A stretch of 6,057 bases of DNA, taken from JAWVZH01 sp033722295. GTDB taxonomy: Bacteria; Bacteroidota; Bacteroidia; Chitinophagales; Saprospiraceae. The DNA lies in NCBI GenBank assembly GCA_033722295.1, contig JAWVZH010000166.1, positions 1 through 6,057 of the forward strand, read 5' to 3'. Under the pieces are notes generated by a model. It was given only the letters and a program-made list of their open reading frames with translations, was not told where the DNA came from and made no database searches. The translations under genes were made by a program, and so were the position numbers. Shown here piece after piece: positions 1-6,057 of this stretch (the first letter of the stretch is position 1; every line of letters begins with the position of its first letter).

Positions 1-498
1 ACCGTTCTTCAGGAGGATGACGAGATCACGGAGAGCGGCGAAGGAGCAGAACTCAACACAGCTCAATTGACGTTGTTGCGATCCATGCCGTACTCTACGA
101 ATTTTCGGATCGAAGCGGATTGTAGTGAAAGGAATGCAATGACCGGATCACTCGAAGACTATCACCTTGTTTATTATATGACCCTAACTCCTGAAAATGG
201 GGCCTCTTATGTTGATGGCCCGGAAGCACTCATCTCATATTTGAAAGAAGCCAGTACAAATACCGCTTTGTCTATCGATGAGAACGACCTGGAGCCGGGA
301 AGGGTCAACTTTACTGTAACACGGAAAGGTGAGCTCAAGGACATTGAGCTAGAGAGTACGTCCGGCTATGAGACTGTCGATCGAAAGATGGTTGAGCTGA
401 TTTCAAGGACTTCAGGAAAATGGAAGCCGGCCACCAATGGTCAGGGAGAAATGGTAGATCAAAAGTTGGTATTGTTTTTTGGTAAGCGGGGGTGCTGA
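1..498 (+). CDS. TonB-like C-terminal domain protein (5' partial)
   Basis: The reading frame is open from base 1 to a TGA at 496-498, so the gene begins before the window; a TTG at 67 is only an internal codon. The last 70 or so residues have the pattern of a TonB C-terminal domain: VNFTVTRKGELKDIELEST, then a Ser-Gly-Tyr turn, a helix (VDRKMVELI), the hallmark GKWKPATNGQGE and a closing beta strand QKLVLFFGKRGC. In known TonB proteins this domain passes inner-membrane energy to outer-membrane receptors. Bacteroidota carry many paralogues in which it ends envelope proteins of unclear role. The upstream part (DYHLVYYMTLTPENGA onward) resembles the region before this domain in such paralogues, from memory. 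The N-terminal membrane anchor and any Pro-rich linker lie outside the window, so a true energy-transducing role cannot be confirmed. The gene is followed by a strong inverted repeat and probably ends its transcription unit. Confidence 0.75.
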   Translation, partial: TVLQEDDEITESGEGAELNTAQLTLLRSMPYSTNFRIEADCSERNAMTGSLEDYHLVYYMTLTPENGASYVDGPEALISYLKEASTNTALSIDENDLEPGRVNFTVTRKGELKDIELESTSGYETVDRKMVELISRTSGKWKPATNGQGEMVDQKLVLFFGKRGC

Positions 499-571
499 GC
501 GGTTCGCTCTCATCCCGGATGTTGTTCTACTGTGTAATAAGCCCCGTATTTTGACTACGATATTTTTGTAA

Positions 572-605
572 AAAAGAAGTTTCGTCATTTGACGAAGCTT
601 CTTTT
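572..605 (+). terminator. Long inverted repeat, probable intrinsic (possibly bidirectional) terminator
   Basis: Bases 572-587 (AAAAGAAGTTTCGTCA) pair with 590-605 (TGACGAAGCTTCTTTT). All 16 positions can pair in RNA, one of them as a U-G wobble (580/597). The innermost A-T pair must open, leaving a four-base ATTT loop. The 5' arm is A-rich and the 3' arm ends in TTCTTTT, so either strand yields a hairpin with a terminal U-rich stretch. It lies 74 bases after the stop of the TonB-like gene and 81 bases before the adenosine deaminase start. That position fits termination of the upstream gene and separation of the two units. The absence of a long T run outside the stem lowers certainty a little. 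Confidence 0.7.
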
Positions 606-675
606 AAGATTGATATCGTACTTTCAAACATTATTCCAGAGATTTCCGGAAACCCTATTCTTATAAACCATTGTC

Positions 676-691
676 TCCATTAATTAATGGA
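676..691. promoter_or_regulatory. 16-bp perfect palindrome over the start codon of the adenosine deaminase gene
   Basis: TCCATTAATTAATGGA equals its own reverse complement, and its right arm contains the ATG at 687-689. It could be a protein-binding operator, or a weak RNA element affecting start-codon access. It could also be chance in AT-rich leader DNA. No Shine-Dalgarno sequence precedes the ATG, as is usual in Bacteroidota. A regulatory role is inference only. Confidence 0.3.
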
Positions 692-1679
692 TTTTCAAGA
701 TTTACCCAAAGTCGAGCTGCACCTCCACCTGGACTGCACCCTGAGCTACGAGGCACTGCAAAAATTAAAGCCGGGCACAAACTACCAGGACTATGTTGAC
801 AACTACATGATACCAGTAAAGTGCCCGAGCCTTGAAAAATACATAGAAAGGACGCACCGGGCACTCCCTCTCATGCAGAATCCTGAGCAAATCCGATTGA
901 TCGTCGATGACCTCTTCCGTCAATTGAGTGAGGACAATGTCATCTACGCCGAGATCCGTTATGCCCCTCACCTTCATCTTCAGGAAGGGATGACACCATT
1001 TGAGGTTGTCAAGACTGTCAATGACGCTGTAGAGGAAGGAATAAGGGAATTCGAGCTGGGGATGCGTGTGATACTTTGTACGTTGAGAAACTATTCTGAA
1101 TCCAGGAGTCTGGAGGTGGCAAGGCTTGTCGAGGAGTTCAAAGGCACCAATGTGGCCGGTATGGACATTGCGGGTCCGGAGATCGGTTATGATATACAAG
1201 AGCACGTCGAGGCCTTTCGTCAGGTGAAAGCAGCCGGCATTCCCTGTACGGCTCATGCCGGTGAGAGCCGTGGGGCGGAGAGCGTTTGGGAAACCCTGAA
1301 GCACTTAAGACCCGACAGGGTCGGACATGGCGTCCGGAGTGCCGAAGATCGCGACTTGATGTTACATCTAAGAGATGAGGACATCCATCTTGAGATCTGT
1401 CCGACCAGTAATGTACAAACCAGTGTTATAGAGACTATAAAGGACCATCCGATCATGACCTTGTTAACCAATGAAATCTCTATTGGGATCAATACGGATG
1501 CCAGGTCCATTACTGGCACTACATTGACCAGTGAATATGCCCTGTTGAACGAATTTTTCGGATGGCAGAAGAAGGATTTTCTCAAGGCCAACCTCGAAGC
1601 GGTCAGGCACGCCTTTGTGGATAATGAGACCAAAGAGAGATTGCGTGAAAGGCTGATAGGAGCCTATGGCATATCCTGA
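687..1679 (+). CDS. add: Adenosine deaminase (Add-type amidohydrolase)
   Basis: Cytoplasmic zinc enzyme expected to convert adenosine (and deoxyadenosine) plus water to inosine and ammonia in purine salvage. The 330 residues match the usual bacterial length of about 330-340. Visible landmarks: LPKVELHLHLD at residues 6-16, with metal ligands His12 and His14; MDIAGPE at 159-165, the substrate loop; TAHAGE at 188-193, with metal ligand His190 and catalytic Glu193; GHGVRS at 213-218, with His214; CPTSN at 238-242; and INTDARS at 268-274, with metal ligand Asp271. The residue after Asp271 is Ala272, whereas classical enzymes have a second Asp that contacts the purine ring. Likewise Cys17 replaces the common Gly after HLHLD. 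I recall both changes from other Bacteroidota homologues, so this looks like a subfamily trait and not damage. The ATG at 687 begins just before the conserved LPKVELH segment, which fixes the start. An adenine or modified-nucleoside deaminase of the same fold is the main alternative. Confidence 0.92.
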   Translation: MDFQDLPKVELHLHLDCTLSYEALQKLKPGTNYQDYVDNYMIPVKCPSLEKYIERTHRALPLMQNPEQIRLIVDDLFRQLSEDNVIYAEIRYAPHLHLQEGMTPFEVVKTVNDAVEEGIREFELGMRVILCTLRNYSESRSLEVARLVEEFKGTNVAGMDIAGPEIGYDIQEHVEAFRQVKAAGIPCTAHAGESRGAESVWETLKHLRPDRVGHGVRSAEDRDLMLHLRDEDIHLEICPTSNVQTSVIETIKDHPIMTLLTNEISIGINTDARSITGTTLTSEYALLNEFFGWQKKDFLKANLEAVRHAFVDNETKERLRERLIGAYGIS

Positions 1680-1757
1680 TGGGAGCAGATCTTATTTAAT
1701 CGAGTGGGAATGATGTTCAAATGAGATCTAACTAGAAAATTTCGTACCTTAAATACT

Positions 1758-1829
1758 ATGAGAACTTTCCCTTACATCACGCCTTGTCTTCTGATTGCCT
1801 TTTTCCTGACGTCTTTCCACCTTCGCGCC
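1758..1829 (+). other. Signal peptide of the LRR protein
   Basis: Residues 1-24 show a short basic start (MR), a hydrophobic stretch (CLLIAFFLTSF) and a polar end HLRA followed by Gln25. This is a typical Sec signal with type I cleavage, and T9SS cargo requires one to reach the periplasm. No lipobox Cys sits at the cleavage point. Confidence 0.85.
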
Positions 1830-3368
1830 CAGTATAGGGTCATCCCGGATACTCTTTTTGAGGAAGCATTGATCGAGCTCGGAATTGATTCAGATAGCAC
1901 CATCAATGGGAGGGTGCTGAATGATGACATAGTGGACGTCATTGAGTTGGATGTGAGAGAAAAAGGAATTATTGATCTCACGGGAATTGAGGGATTTGAA
2001 AAGCTAAGGGTGCTGAATGGGGAAAGGAATAAAATTAAGAACTTAGACCTCAGTGCGAATAAGGACCTGGCGGAACTGTATTGTTCCAGTAATCCATTAA
2101 GTAATATTGATCTGACCCAAAACTGTAAGCTCAGAATACTGCATTTCGGTGGGACTGAATTTGACTCCCTAGATCTAACCGGAAATCAGATGCTGCAGGA
2201 AATGAAATTGAGTCGATCCAGTGAGCTGGTTCATGTGGACCTCTCCAATCAAAAGTCTCTGAAGTTCATTTGGTTACGTGGTGTAGATAATCTTGACAGT
2301 CTGGATTTTTCTAGTTGCGACAGTCTGGAGACGTTGTTTTTTTTGGGTGACTATATGGACACCTTCAGTGTAAGCCAAAACAGGTTGTTGAAAAACCTGT
2401 ATTTCACGGGTTTCTTTATGAGTACGATCGACCTTTCCAATAATCCTGAACTCGAAGAACTAAGATGTTCAAATAATGAATTGACACATCTGGATCTGAG
2501 TCATAATAAAAGGCTTAAGCTATTGGATTGTAGTGACCATAAGTATGACTACGGCCTTTTTAATCACATCAGGGAACTGGATCTATCTGAGAACCATCGA
2601 CTTGAAGAAGTGTATTGTGTGGATGTTGGTCTTGAACGGTTGAATATCAACGGATGTTACAGCTTGAAGAAATTATACTGCGGTTTAAATCCGCTTGAAG
2701 AACTGGATGTTTCCCACAATACTCAACTGGAAACCCTTTCGTCAGTCAATTGCACTTTGGAGAAAATAGATCTCACAAAAAATCTCAATTTATCCGAGGT
2801 CTACTTGTTAAACGGATATAATCATGTTGGATATGAATATGGTTTCAAAAATAATTTCTCTGAAATAGACTTGAGCCAATGCCCGAAGCTCAGAAATTTG
2901 GGATTGTCAAATAATGGAAAGCTGGAGTATCTACAAATACAGAATGGGAACAACGACAGCCTTGAGCTGAATATATTGGAATGCGACTCTCTTGCATGTA
3001 TCATAGTGGATGACTCGAGCGATATTCCTGACCGATGGAAATATGAGCCGGTCAGTCAGTTCTATGAATCTGAGGATGATTGTCAACTCGTAACGTCAGA
3101 GGAGAGTGCAGATGTAACTGGAGAATTTGATATCAGTATCTATCCCAACCCCGCATCCGACAAGCTTTATTTAGATTTCGACTGTCCGGAGGATGTTGAA
3201 GTATCTGTGTTTGTACCAACGGGTGAGGTGGTCATGAAAAAGACACTGTCAGAGAACAGATCTGTCATCCCTCTGGATGAATTCTCAGAGGGTGTTTATT
3301 ACATCCTTGTCAGGATCAATAAAGACGTTATGACGCGAAAATTGATCGTGGCAAAAAGTTCTTCCTAA
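1758..3368 (+). CDS. Secreted leucine-rich-repeat protein with T9SS type A sorting domain
   Basis: A 536-residue exported protein, probably cell-surface or secreted, of unknown binding partner. Residues 1-24 form a signal peptide (Arg2, hydrophobic core CLLIAFFLTSF, likely cleavage after HLRA). Residues 26-90 are the N-terminal cap common in Bacteroidota LRR proteins: IPDTLFEEALIELGIDSD, then DLTGIEGFEKL. Residues 96-414 are a solenoid with strand starts at 96, 117, 138, 160, 182, 203, 224, 245, 274, 295, 316, 337, 370 and 392, so the period is mainly 21 residues with the form LDLSxNxxLxxLxCxxNxLxx. Two repeats are enlarged by Tyr-rich insertions. After a short acidic linker (437-456), residues 457-534 are a T9SS type A sorting domain: IYPNPASDKLYLDF, VSVFVPTGEVVMKK, then SEGVYYILVRI and TRKLIVAK. 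Such LRR arrays usually mediate protein or glycan binding; no enzymatic motif is visible. The gene starts 78 bases after the adenosine deaminase stop and its own stop overlaps that of the convergent korB. Confidence 0.9.
   Translation: MRTFPYITPCLLIAFFLTSFHLRAQYRVIPDTLFEEALIELGIDSDSTINGRVLNDDIVDVIELDVREKGIIDLTGIEGFEKLRVLNGERNKIKNLDLSANKDLAELYCSSNPLSNIDLTQNCKLRILHFGGTEFDSLDLTGNQMLQEMKLSRSSELVHVDLSNQKSLKFIWLRGVDNLDSLDFSSCDSLETLFFLGDYMDTFSVSQNRLLKNLYFTGFFMSTIDLSNNPELEELRCSNNELTHLDLSHNKRLKLLDCSDHKYDYGLFNHIRELDLSENHRLEEVYCVDVGLERLNINGCYSLKKLYCGLNPLEELDVSHNTQLETLSSVNCTLEKIDLTKNLNLSEVYLLNGYNHVGYEYGFKNNFSEIDLSQCPKLRNLGLSNNGKLEYLQIQNGNNDSLELNILECDSLACIIVDDSSDIPDRWKYEPVSQFYESEDDCQLVTSEESADVTGEFDISIYPNPASDKLYLDFDCPEDVEVSVFVPTGEVVMKKTLSENRSVIPLDEFSEGVYYILVRINKDVMTRKLIVAKSSS
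2043..2999 (+). repeat. Tandem leucine-rich repeats, about 14 units of mostly 21 codons
   Basis: Strand starts of the LDLS/IDLS type recur at residue spacings of 21, 21, 22, 22, 21, 21, 21, 29, 21, 21, 21, 33 and 22. The repeats are conserved at protein level but divergent in DNA, so this is an old solenoid and not a recent tandem duplication. The two long spacings hold Tyr-rich insertions at 2535-2576 and 2814-2864. Confidence 0.88.
3126..3365 (+). other. T9SS type A C-terminal sorting domain
   Basis: Residues 457-534 carry the hallmarks of the domain: an IYPNPASD start, a middle strand of the form VSVFVPTGEVV, an EGVYYILVRI strand and a final TRKLIVAK. In known systems the domain directs cargo through the type IX secretion channel and is removed or replaced by a surface anchor. 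The rest of the T9SS must be encoded elsewhere in the genome. Confidence 0.9.
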
Positions 3369-4417
3369 CGAAAAGTCGCATTAATCGCCTGTAGTTCGGC
3401 GTTGCCCGGACACAGATCTTTTTGGGTCAGGCGATTGAGTGGTGTATCCACAGTTTTCAGCTTAGAATGGAGATCCTGACTGTCGTTCTCGATGTACAGC
3501 AAACCCGTCAATATCTGGCCGCGGCTTTGCGCCTCATGTAATTGGCTGACAGCACTGTATCTATCGCTGGGGTCCCAGTGTGGTGCGATCTTCCTGAGAT
3601 GTACTTTTGATCCGTCAAAAAGCTCTACCACTTTTGAGCTACCTTCTTTATAATCCACCAGGATCTCCTCCTCTTCAGGGACAAAGTCAAACTCTGAAGT
3701 TGACTCGATATGATCACGGACATAGGAATATGATTTGGTGGAACCCTGGTTATTGTTGAATGTCACGCAAGGTGAAATGATGTCGATAAATGCAAATCCG
3801 GAATGCGACATGGCGGCCTTGATGAGCGGAACGAGCTGTTCCTTGTCACCGGAGAAGCTCCTTGCAACGAAGGAAGCATGGAGCTCCATGGCCAACCCTG
3901 CCAGGTTAATGCCGTGATAGGGATTGTCCGATCCTGCCTTGCTGACAGACCCAAAGTCGGCGGTTGCCGAATCCTGGCCTTTGGTAAGGCCATAACAACC
4001 GTTGTTCATCACGATGTATACCATATTGATATTACGACGGATCGCATGGACAAATTGTCCCATGCCGATCGATGCAGTGTCCCCGTCTCCCGAAACACCC
4101 AGATAGATGAGGTCTTTATTGGCCAGGTTGGCACCTGTTGTTATAGAGGGCATTCTGCCGTGCACGGAATTGAAACCGTGGGAATTACGGAGAAAATAGG
4201 TTGGCGTCTTGGAAGAACATCCGATACCCGATAGCTTGGCCAGCCGATGGGGTTCGAGCGAGATCTCGTAGCAAGCCTGTACGATGGCGCCGCTAATGGA
4301 GTCGTGACCACAACCTGCGCAAAGTGTAGAAATGACGCCTTCGTAATCGGATTTGAGATAACCGACCTTGTTGGGCTTCAGGGCGGGGTGATGAAACTTG
4401 GGCTTGTTAAATGACAT
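3365..4417 (-). CDS. korB: 2-oxoacid:ferredoxin oxidoreductase beta subunit (KorB)
   Basis: This subunit binds thiamine diphosphate and the internal 4Fe-4S cluster of a cytoplasmic oxidoreductase that reversibly converts a 2-oxoacid plus CoA to acyl-CoA, CO2 and reduced ferredoxin. Thiamine diphosphate motif: GDGD at residues 110-113 through NN at 138-139, followed by CYGLTKGQ. Probable cluster ligands are Cys33 and Cys36 (CAGC), Cys67 (GIGCSSK) and Cys217 (SPCVTFN); their spacing matches the pattern in characterised family members. HGRMPSITTGAN at 86-97 and FVARSFSGDK at 183-192 are also family-typical. The 350 residues exceed the roughly 290 of archaeal beta subunits because of a C-terminal tail (about 250-350) ending TPLNRL and LCPGNAELQAIN, which I recall from related KorB proteins. 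The start lies 1 base after the korA stop (TAA-T-ATG), so translation is probably coupled. 2-Oxoglutarate is the likeliest substrate by subfamily, but sequence alone does not exclude pyruvate or branched-chain 2-oxoacids. Confidence 0.92.
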   Translation of the reverse strand: MSFNKPKFHHPALKPNKVGYLKSDYEGVISTLCAGCGHDSISGAIVQACYEISLEPHRLAKLSGIGCSSKTPTYFLRNSHGFNSVHGRMPSITTGANLANKDLIYLGVSGDGDTASIGMGQFVHAIRRNINMVYIVMNNGCYGLTKGQDSATADFGSVSKAGSDNPYHGINLAGLAMELHASFVARSFSGDKEQLVPLIKAAMSHSGFAFIDIISPCVTFNNNQGSTKSYSYVRDHIESTSEFDFVPEEEEILVDYKEGSSKVVELFDGSKVHLRKIAPHWDPSDRYSAVSQLHEAQSRGQILTGLLYIENDSQDLHSKLKTVDTPLNRLTQKDLCPGNAELQAINATFR

Positions 4418-4418
4418 A

Positions 4419-6057
4419 TTATTTCTTTTGAACGGTGACTTCTTTTTGTATCAATGCATCAATTCCTTCTATGATTTGATGAGCCGTGATCGGTATACCG
4501 CCATATTCCAATACTGATTTCACTTTCTGCGGGTTTAATTCAAGTTCATTGATCAACAGAGTACGCATCTGTGCATCCCTGTTCTGTTCTATCACGATGA
4601 CCTCTTCGTGTTCATCTATGAAGATTCCGACTTCCTTTCCAAAGGGGAAGGCCGTTATGCGCATCGCATCCATTTTCTGTCCATCGCTTCTCAGTATATC
4701 GAGGGCCTCCTTTGCCGCATAAGAGGTCGTTCCAAAGAAGATGAGTCCCGTATCATTGCCACTCGTTCCTTGATAAAATTCGGGTTTGGGAACCAGAGTT
4801 TTTGCGGTTTCCCATTTCGAAGACAGCCGGTCTACATTTCTTTTATATACCTCGCTCAATTCGGTATACCTCGCGTATTCATCATGGCTCGTTCCCCGGG
4901 TGAAGAAAGCACCCTTTTTTGGATGGGTGCCGGGTATAGTTCGATAGGGAATGCCATCTCCGTCAACATCCAGGTATCTGCCGAAATCCTCCTTCATGTC
5001 GTCAAGATCTGCAGCACTGAGCACCTTCCCCAGGTCGTATTCCTTTTGATCATCCCATTCCAGGGGAGGAGACAAATGGCTGTTCATACCGAGGTCCAGG
5101 TCCGAGATCAACATGACCACGGTCTGCAATCGGTCCGCCAGGTCGAAACAGGCTACGGTGTATTCGAAACATTCAGTCGGTGTACTGGGGAAAAGAAGAG
5201 GGTGTTTGGTGTCGCCATGGGAGGCATAAGCCGATGAAAGAAGGTCGGCCTGCTGCGTGCGGGTTGGCATGCCTGTGGACGGGCCTCCTCTCATGACATT
5301 GATCAGTACCACAGGGATCTCGGCAAAGTAAGCCAGACCGATGAACTCGCTCATCAGGGATAATCCGGGACCGCTCGTCGCGGTAAATGCCCTCGCTCCG
5401 TTCCATGTTCCCCCAATGACCATACCTATGGCGGCCAGTTCATCTTCCGCCTGAACAATAGCAAACCTGTTCTTCCCTGTGCCGGGGTCTACTCTCAACT
5501 TTTTACAGTATGTTTCAAAAGCCTTGGCCACGGATGTCGAAGGCGTGATAGGATACCAGGCCATCAAGGTGGCACCAGCATAAAGAGCGCCCAATGCACA
5601 GGCGGTATTGCCATCTATCATTATAGAATCACTCACCTTGTCGGCATGTTCCACCGACACATTGAGGCTTTTACTGTAATTATTCTTGATAAAATTGGCA
5701 CCTAGGTCCAACGCCAGGTAATTGGCCTCGATGAGTTTCTCCTTGTGGCTGAATTGATCGGAGATCACTTTGCGCACAACCTCGAGGTCCATACCGAGCA
5801 ACTGCGCCACGGCGCCTACGTAGATGATATTTTTGAACAATTGCTGTTGCCTCGGAACGGAAAAGTGCTCCCTCGCAAGATCGATCATCGGAATGCCGAT
5901 ATAATGAATTTCATCCCGGATAAACTCATCATGCAGCACCCGGCTGTTGTCATAAACAAAATAACCGCCTTCCTGAATGCTTTCAATATCGCGTTTCAAT
6001 GTCTGCGGATTGACGCCGACCAGCATATCTATTCCGGACCTTCTACCCAGGTAGCCT
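4419..6057 (-). CDS. korA: 2-oxoacid:ferredoxin oxidoreductase alpha subunit, gamma-alpha fusion (KorA), 5' partial
   Basis: Partner of KorB. The frame stays open to the right edge (reading GYLGRRSGIDM before the Met at 6024-6026), so that Met is internal and the true start lies outside. Numbering from that Met: residues 1-125 are the end of the gamma domain (MLVGVNPQTL, GGYFVYDNS). From about 138 the alpha domain begins with GNTACALGALYAG, and YPITPST at 158-164 is the diagnostic substrate-site motif of this enzyme family. FTATSGPGLSLMSEFIG at 214-230 and RGGPSTGMPTRTQQ at 246-259 follow. An insertion with DVDGDGIPYRTIPG at 353-366 is recalled from related KorA proteins. The C-terminal domain (about 425-530) includes ITAFPFGKEV and EEVIVIEQNRDAQMRTLL. 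No ferredoxin-type CxxCxxC cluster domain is present, so electrons should leave through KorB to a separate ferredoxin. The gene precedes korB by 1 base on the same strand. Confidence 0.93.
   Translation of the reverse strand, partial: GYLGRRSGIDMLVGVNPQTLKRDIESIQEGGYFVYDNSRVLHDEFIRDEIHYIGIPMIDLAREHFSVPRQQQLFKNIIYVGAVAQLLGMDLEVVRKVISDQFSHKEKLIEANYLALDLGANFIKNNYSKSLNVSVEHADKVSDSIMIDGNTACALGALYAGATLMAWYPITPSTSVAKAFETYCKKLRVDPGTGKNRFAIVQAEDELAAIGMVIGGTWNGARAFTATSGPGLSLMSEFIGLAYFAEIPVVLINVMRGGPSTGMPTRTQQADLLSSAYASHGDTKHPLLFPSTPTECFEYTVACFDLADRLQTVVMLISDLDLGMNSHLSPPLEWDDQKEYDLGKVLSAADLDDMKEDFGRYLDVDGDGIPYRTIPGTHPKKGAFFTRGTSHDEYARYTELSEVYKRNVDRLSSKWETAKTLVPKPEFYQGTSGNDTGLIFFGTTSYAAKEALDILRSDGQKMDAMRITAFPFGKEVGIFIDEHEEVIVIEQNRDAQMRTLLINELELNPQKVKSVLEYGGIPITAHQIIEGIDALIQKEVTVQKK

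Noticed and set aside
67..69. TTG at 67 as the start of the first gene
   Set aside because: The frame is open without a stop back to base 1 and the upstream residues continue naturally, so the gene is truncated by the window edge.
497..509. Small hairpin GAGCG-GTT-CGCTC at the end of the TonB-like gene
   Set aside because: Only five pairs and a three-base loop, with no T run after it. The much stronger inverted repeat at 572-605 is the better terminator candidate.
765..1304. Open frame of 179 codons on the minus strand inside the adenosine deaminase gene
   Set aside because: It lies wholly antisense to a well-recognised enzyme, has no recognisable motif and a composition typical of a shadow frame. 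The same holds for 1253-1633 (minus) and 661-864 (minus).
1687..1729. Two AGATCT copies in the gap before the LRR gene
   Set aside because: Six-base palindromes are common by chance and the surrounding bases do not match; no terminator or operator structure can be supported.
1745..1752. TACCTTAA just before the LRR gene as a -7 promoter element
   Set aside because: It fits TAnnTTTG only in its first part, has no TTG at the proper distance, and would make the transcript essentially leaderless. Too weak to annotate.
2380..2400. Seven-pair inverted repeat ACAGGTT/AACCTGT
   Set aside because: It lies inside the LRR coding sequence, is short, and is followed by coding sequence without a T run; likely chance.
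4608..5237. Open frame of 209 codons on the plus strand inside korA
   Set aside because: Antisense to strongly conserved coding sequence and without recognisable domains. Similar frames at 3803-4234, 3735-3917 and 4486-4722 (plus), and 3763-3993 and 5173-5406 (minus, alternative frames), are rejected for the same reason.
6024..6026. ATG (minus strand) as the start of korA
   Set aside because: The upstream in-frame residues GYLGRRSGID continue the gamma-domain pattern and no stop intervenes; starting here would remove most of the gamma domain.
687..6057. A joint novel system linking adenosine deaminase, the LRR protein and KorAB
   Set aside because: The genes are on opposite strands, belong to unrelated and well-known families, and show no shared regulatory element. 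The neighbourhood looks incidental.

Overview
The window looks like ordinary chromosomal DNA from a member of the Bacteroidota. Four things point there: a Bacteroidota-style secreted leucine-rich-repeat protein with a type IX secretion (T9SS) type A sorting domain; start codons with A-rich leaders and no Shine-Dalgarno sequence; a TonB-type C-terminal domain ending in a short Phe-rich strand and Cys; and a two-subunit 2-oxoacid:ferredoxin oxidoreductase of the KorA(gamma-alpha fusion)/KorB type. Base composition is moderate by eye, and I cannot place the organism below phylum.

Layout, left to right. (1) Positions 1-498, plus strand: the 3' part of a gene ending in a TonB-like domain, cut by the left edge. 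(2) Positions 499-686: an intergenic gap with a strong inverted repeat (572-605) that probably acts as a terminator, and a 16-bp perfect palindrome (676-691) over the next start codon. (3) Positions 687-1679, plus strand: a complete adenosine deaminase. (4) Positions 1758-3368, plus strand: a complete secreted LRR protein with signal peptide, N-terminal cap, about 14 repeats of mostly 21 residues, and a T9SS sorting domain. (5) Positions 3365-6057, minus strand: korB (complete) and korA (5' end cut by the right edge), separated by 1 bp and clearly one operon. Its last gene runs tail to tail into the LRR gene, with the two stop codons overlapping.

The genes do not form a recognisable joint pathway. 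korA and korB encode one enzyme, which links a CoA-dependent 2-oxoacid reaction (most likely 2-oxoglutarate/succinyl-CoA) to ferredoxin. Adenosine deaminase is a purine-salvage enzyme. The LRR protein is exported and probably cell-surface or secreted. The TonB-like protein would act in the envelope. I found no mobile element, CRISPR array, tRNA, rRNA or defence system, and nothing that supports a new multi-gene system. No gene-free stretch exceeds 300 bases. The points most worth a second look are a recurring Tyr-rich insertion inside the LRR solenoid, an 8-T tract in the same gene where a one-base slip either way truncates the protein, the palindrome at the adenosine deaminase start, the missing second active-site Asp in that enzyme, and the overlapping convergent stop codons.
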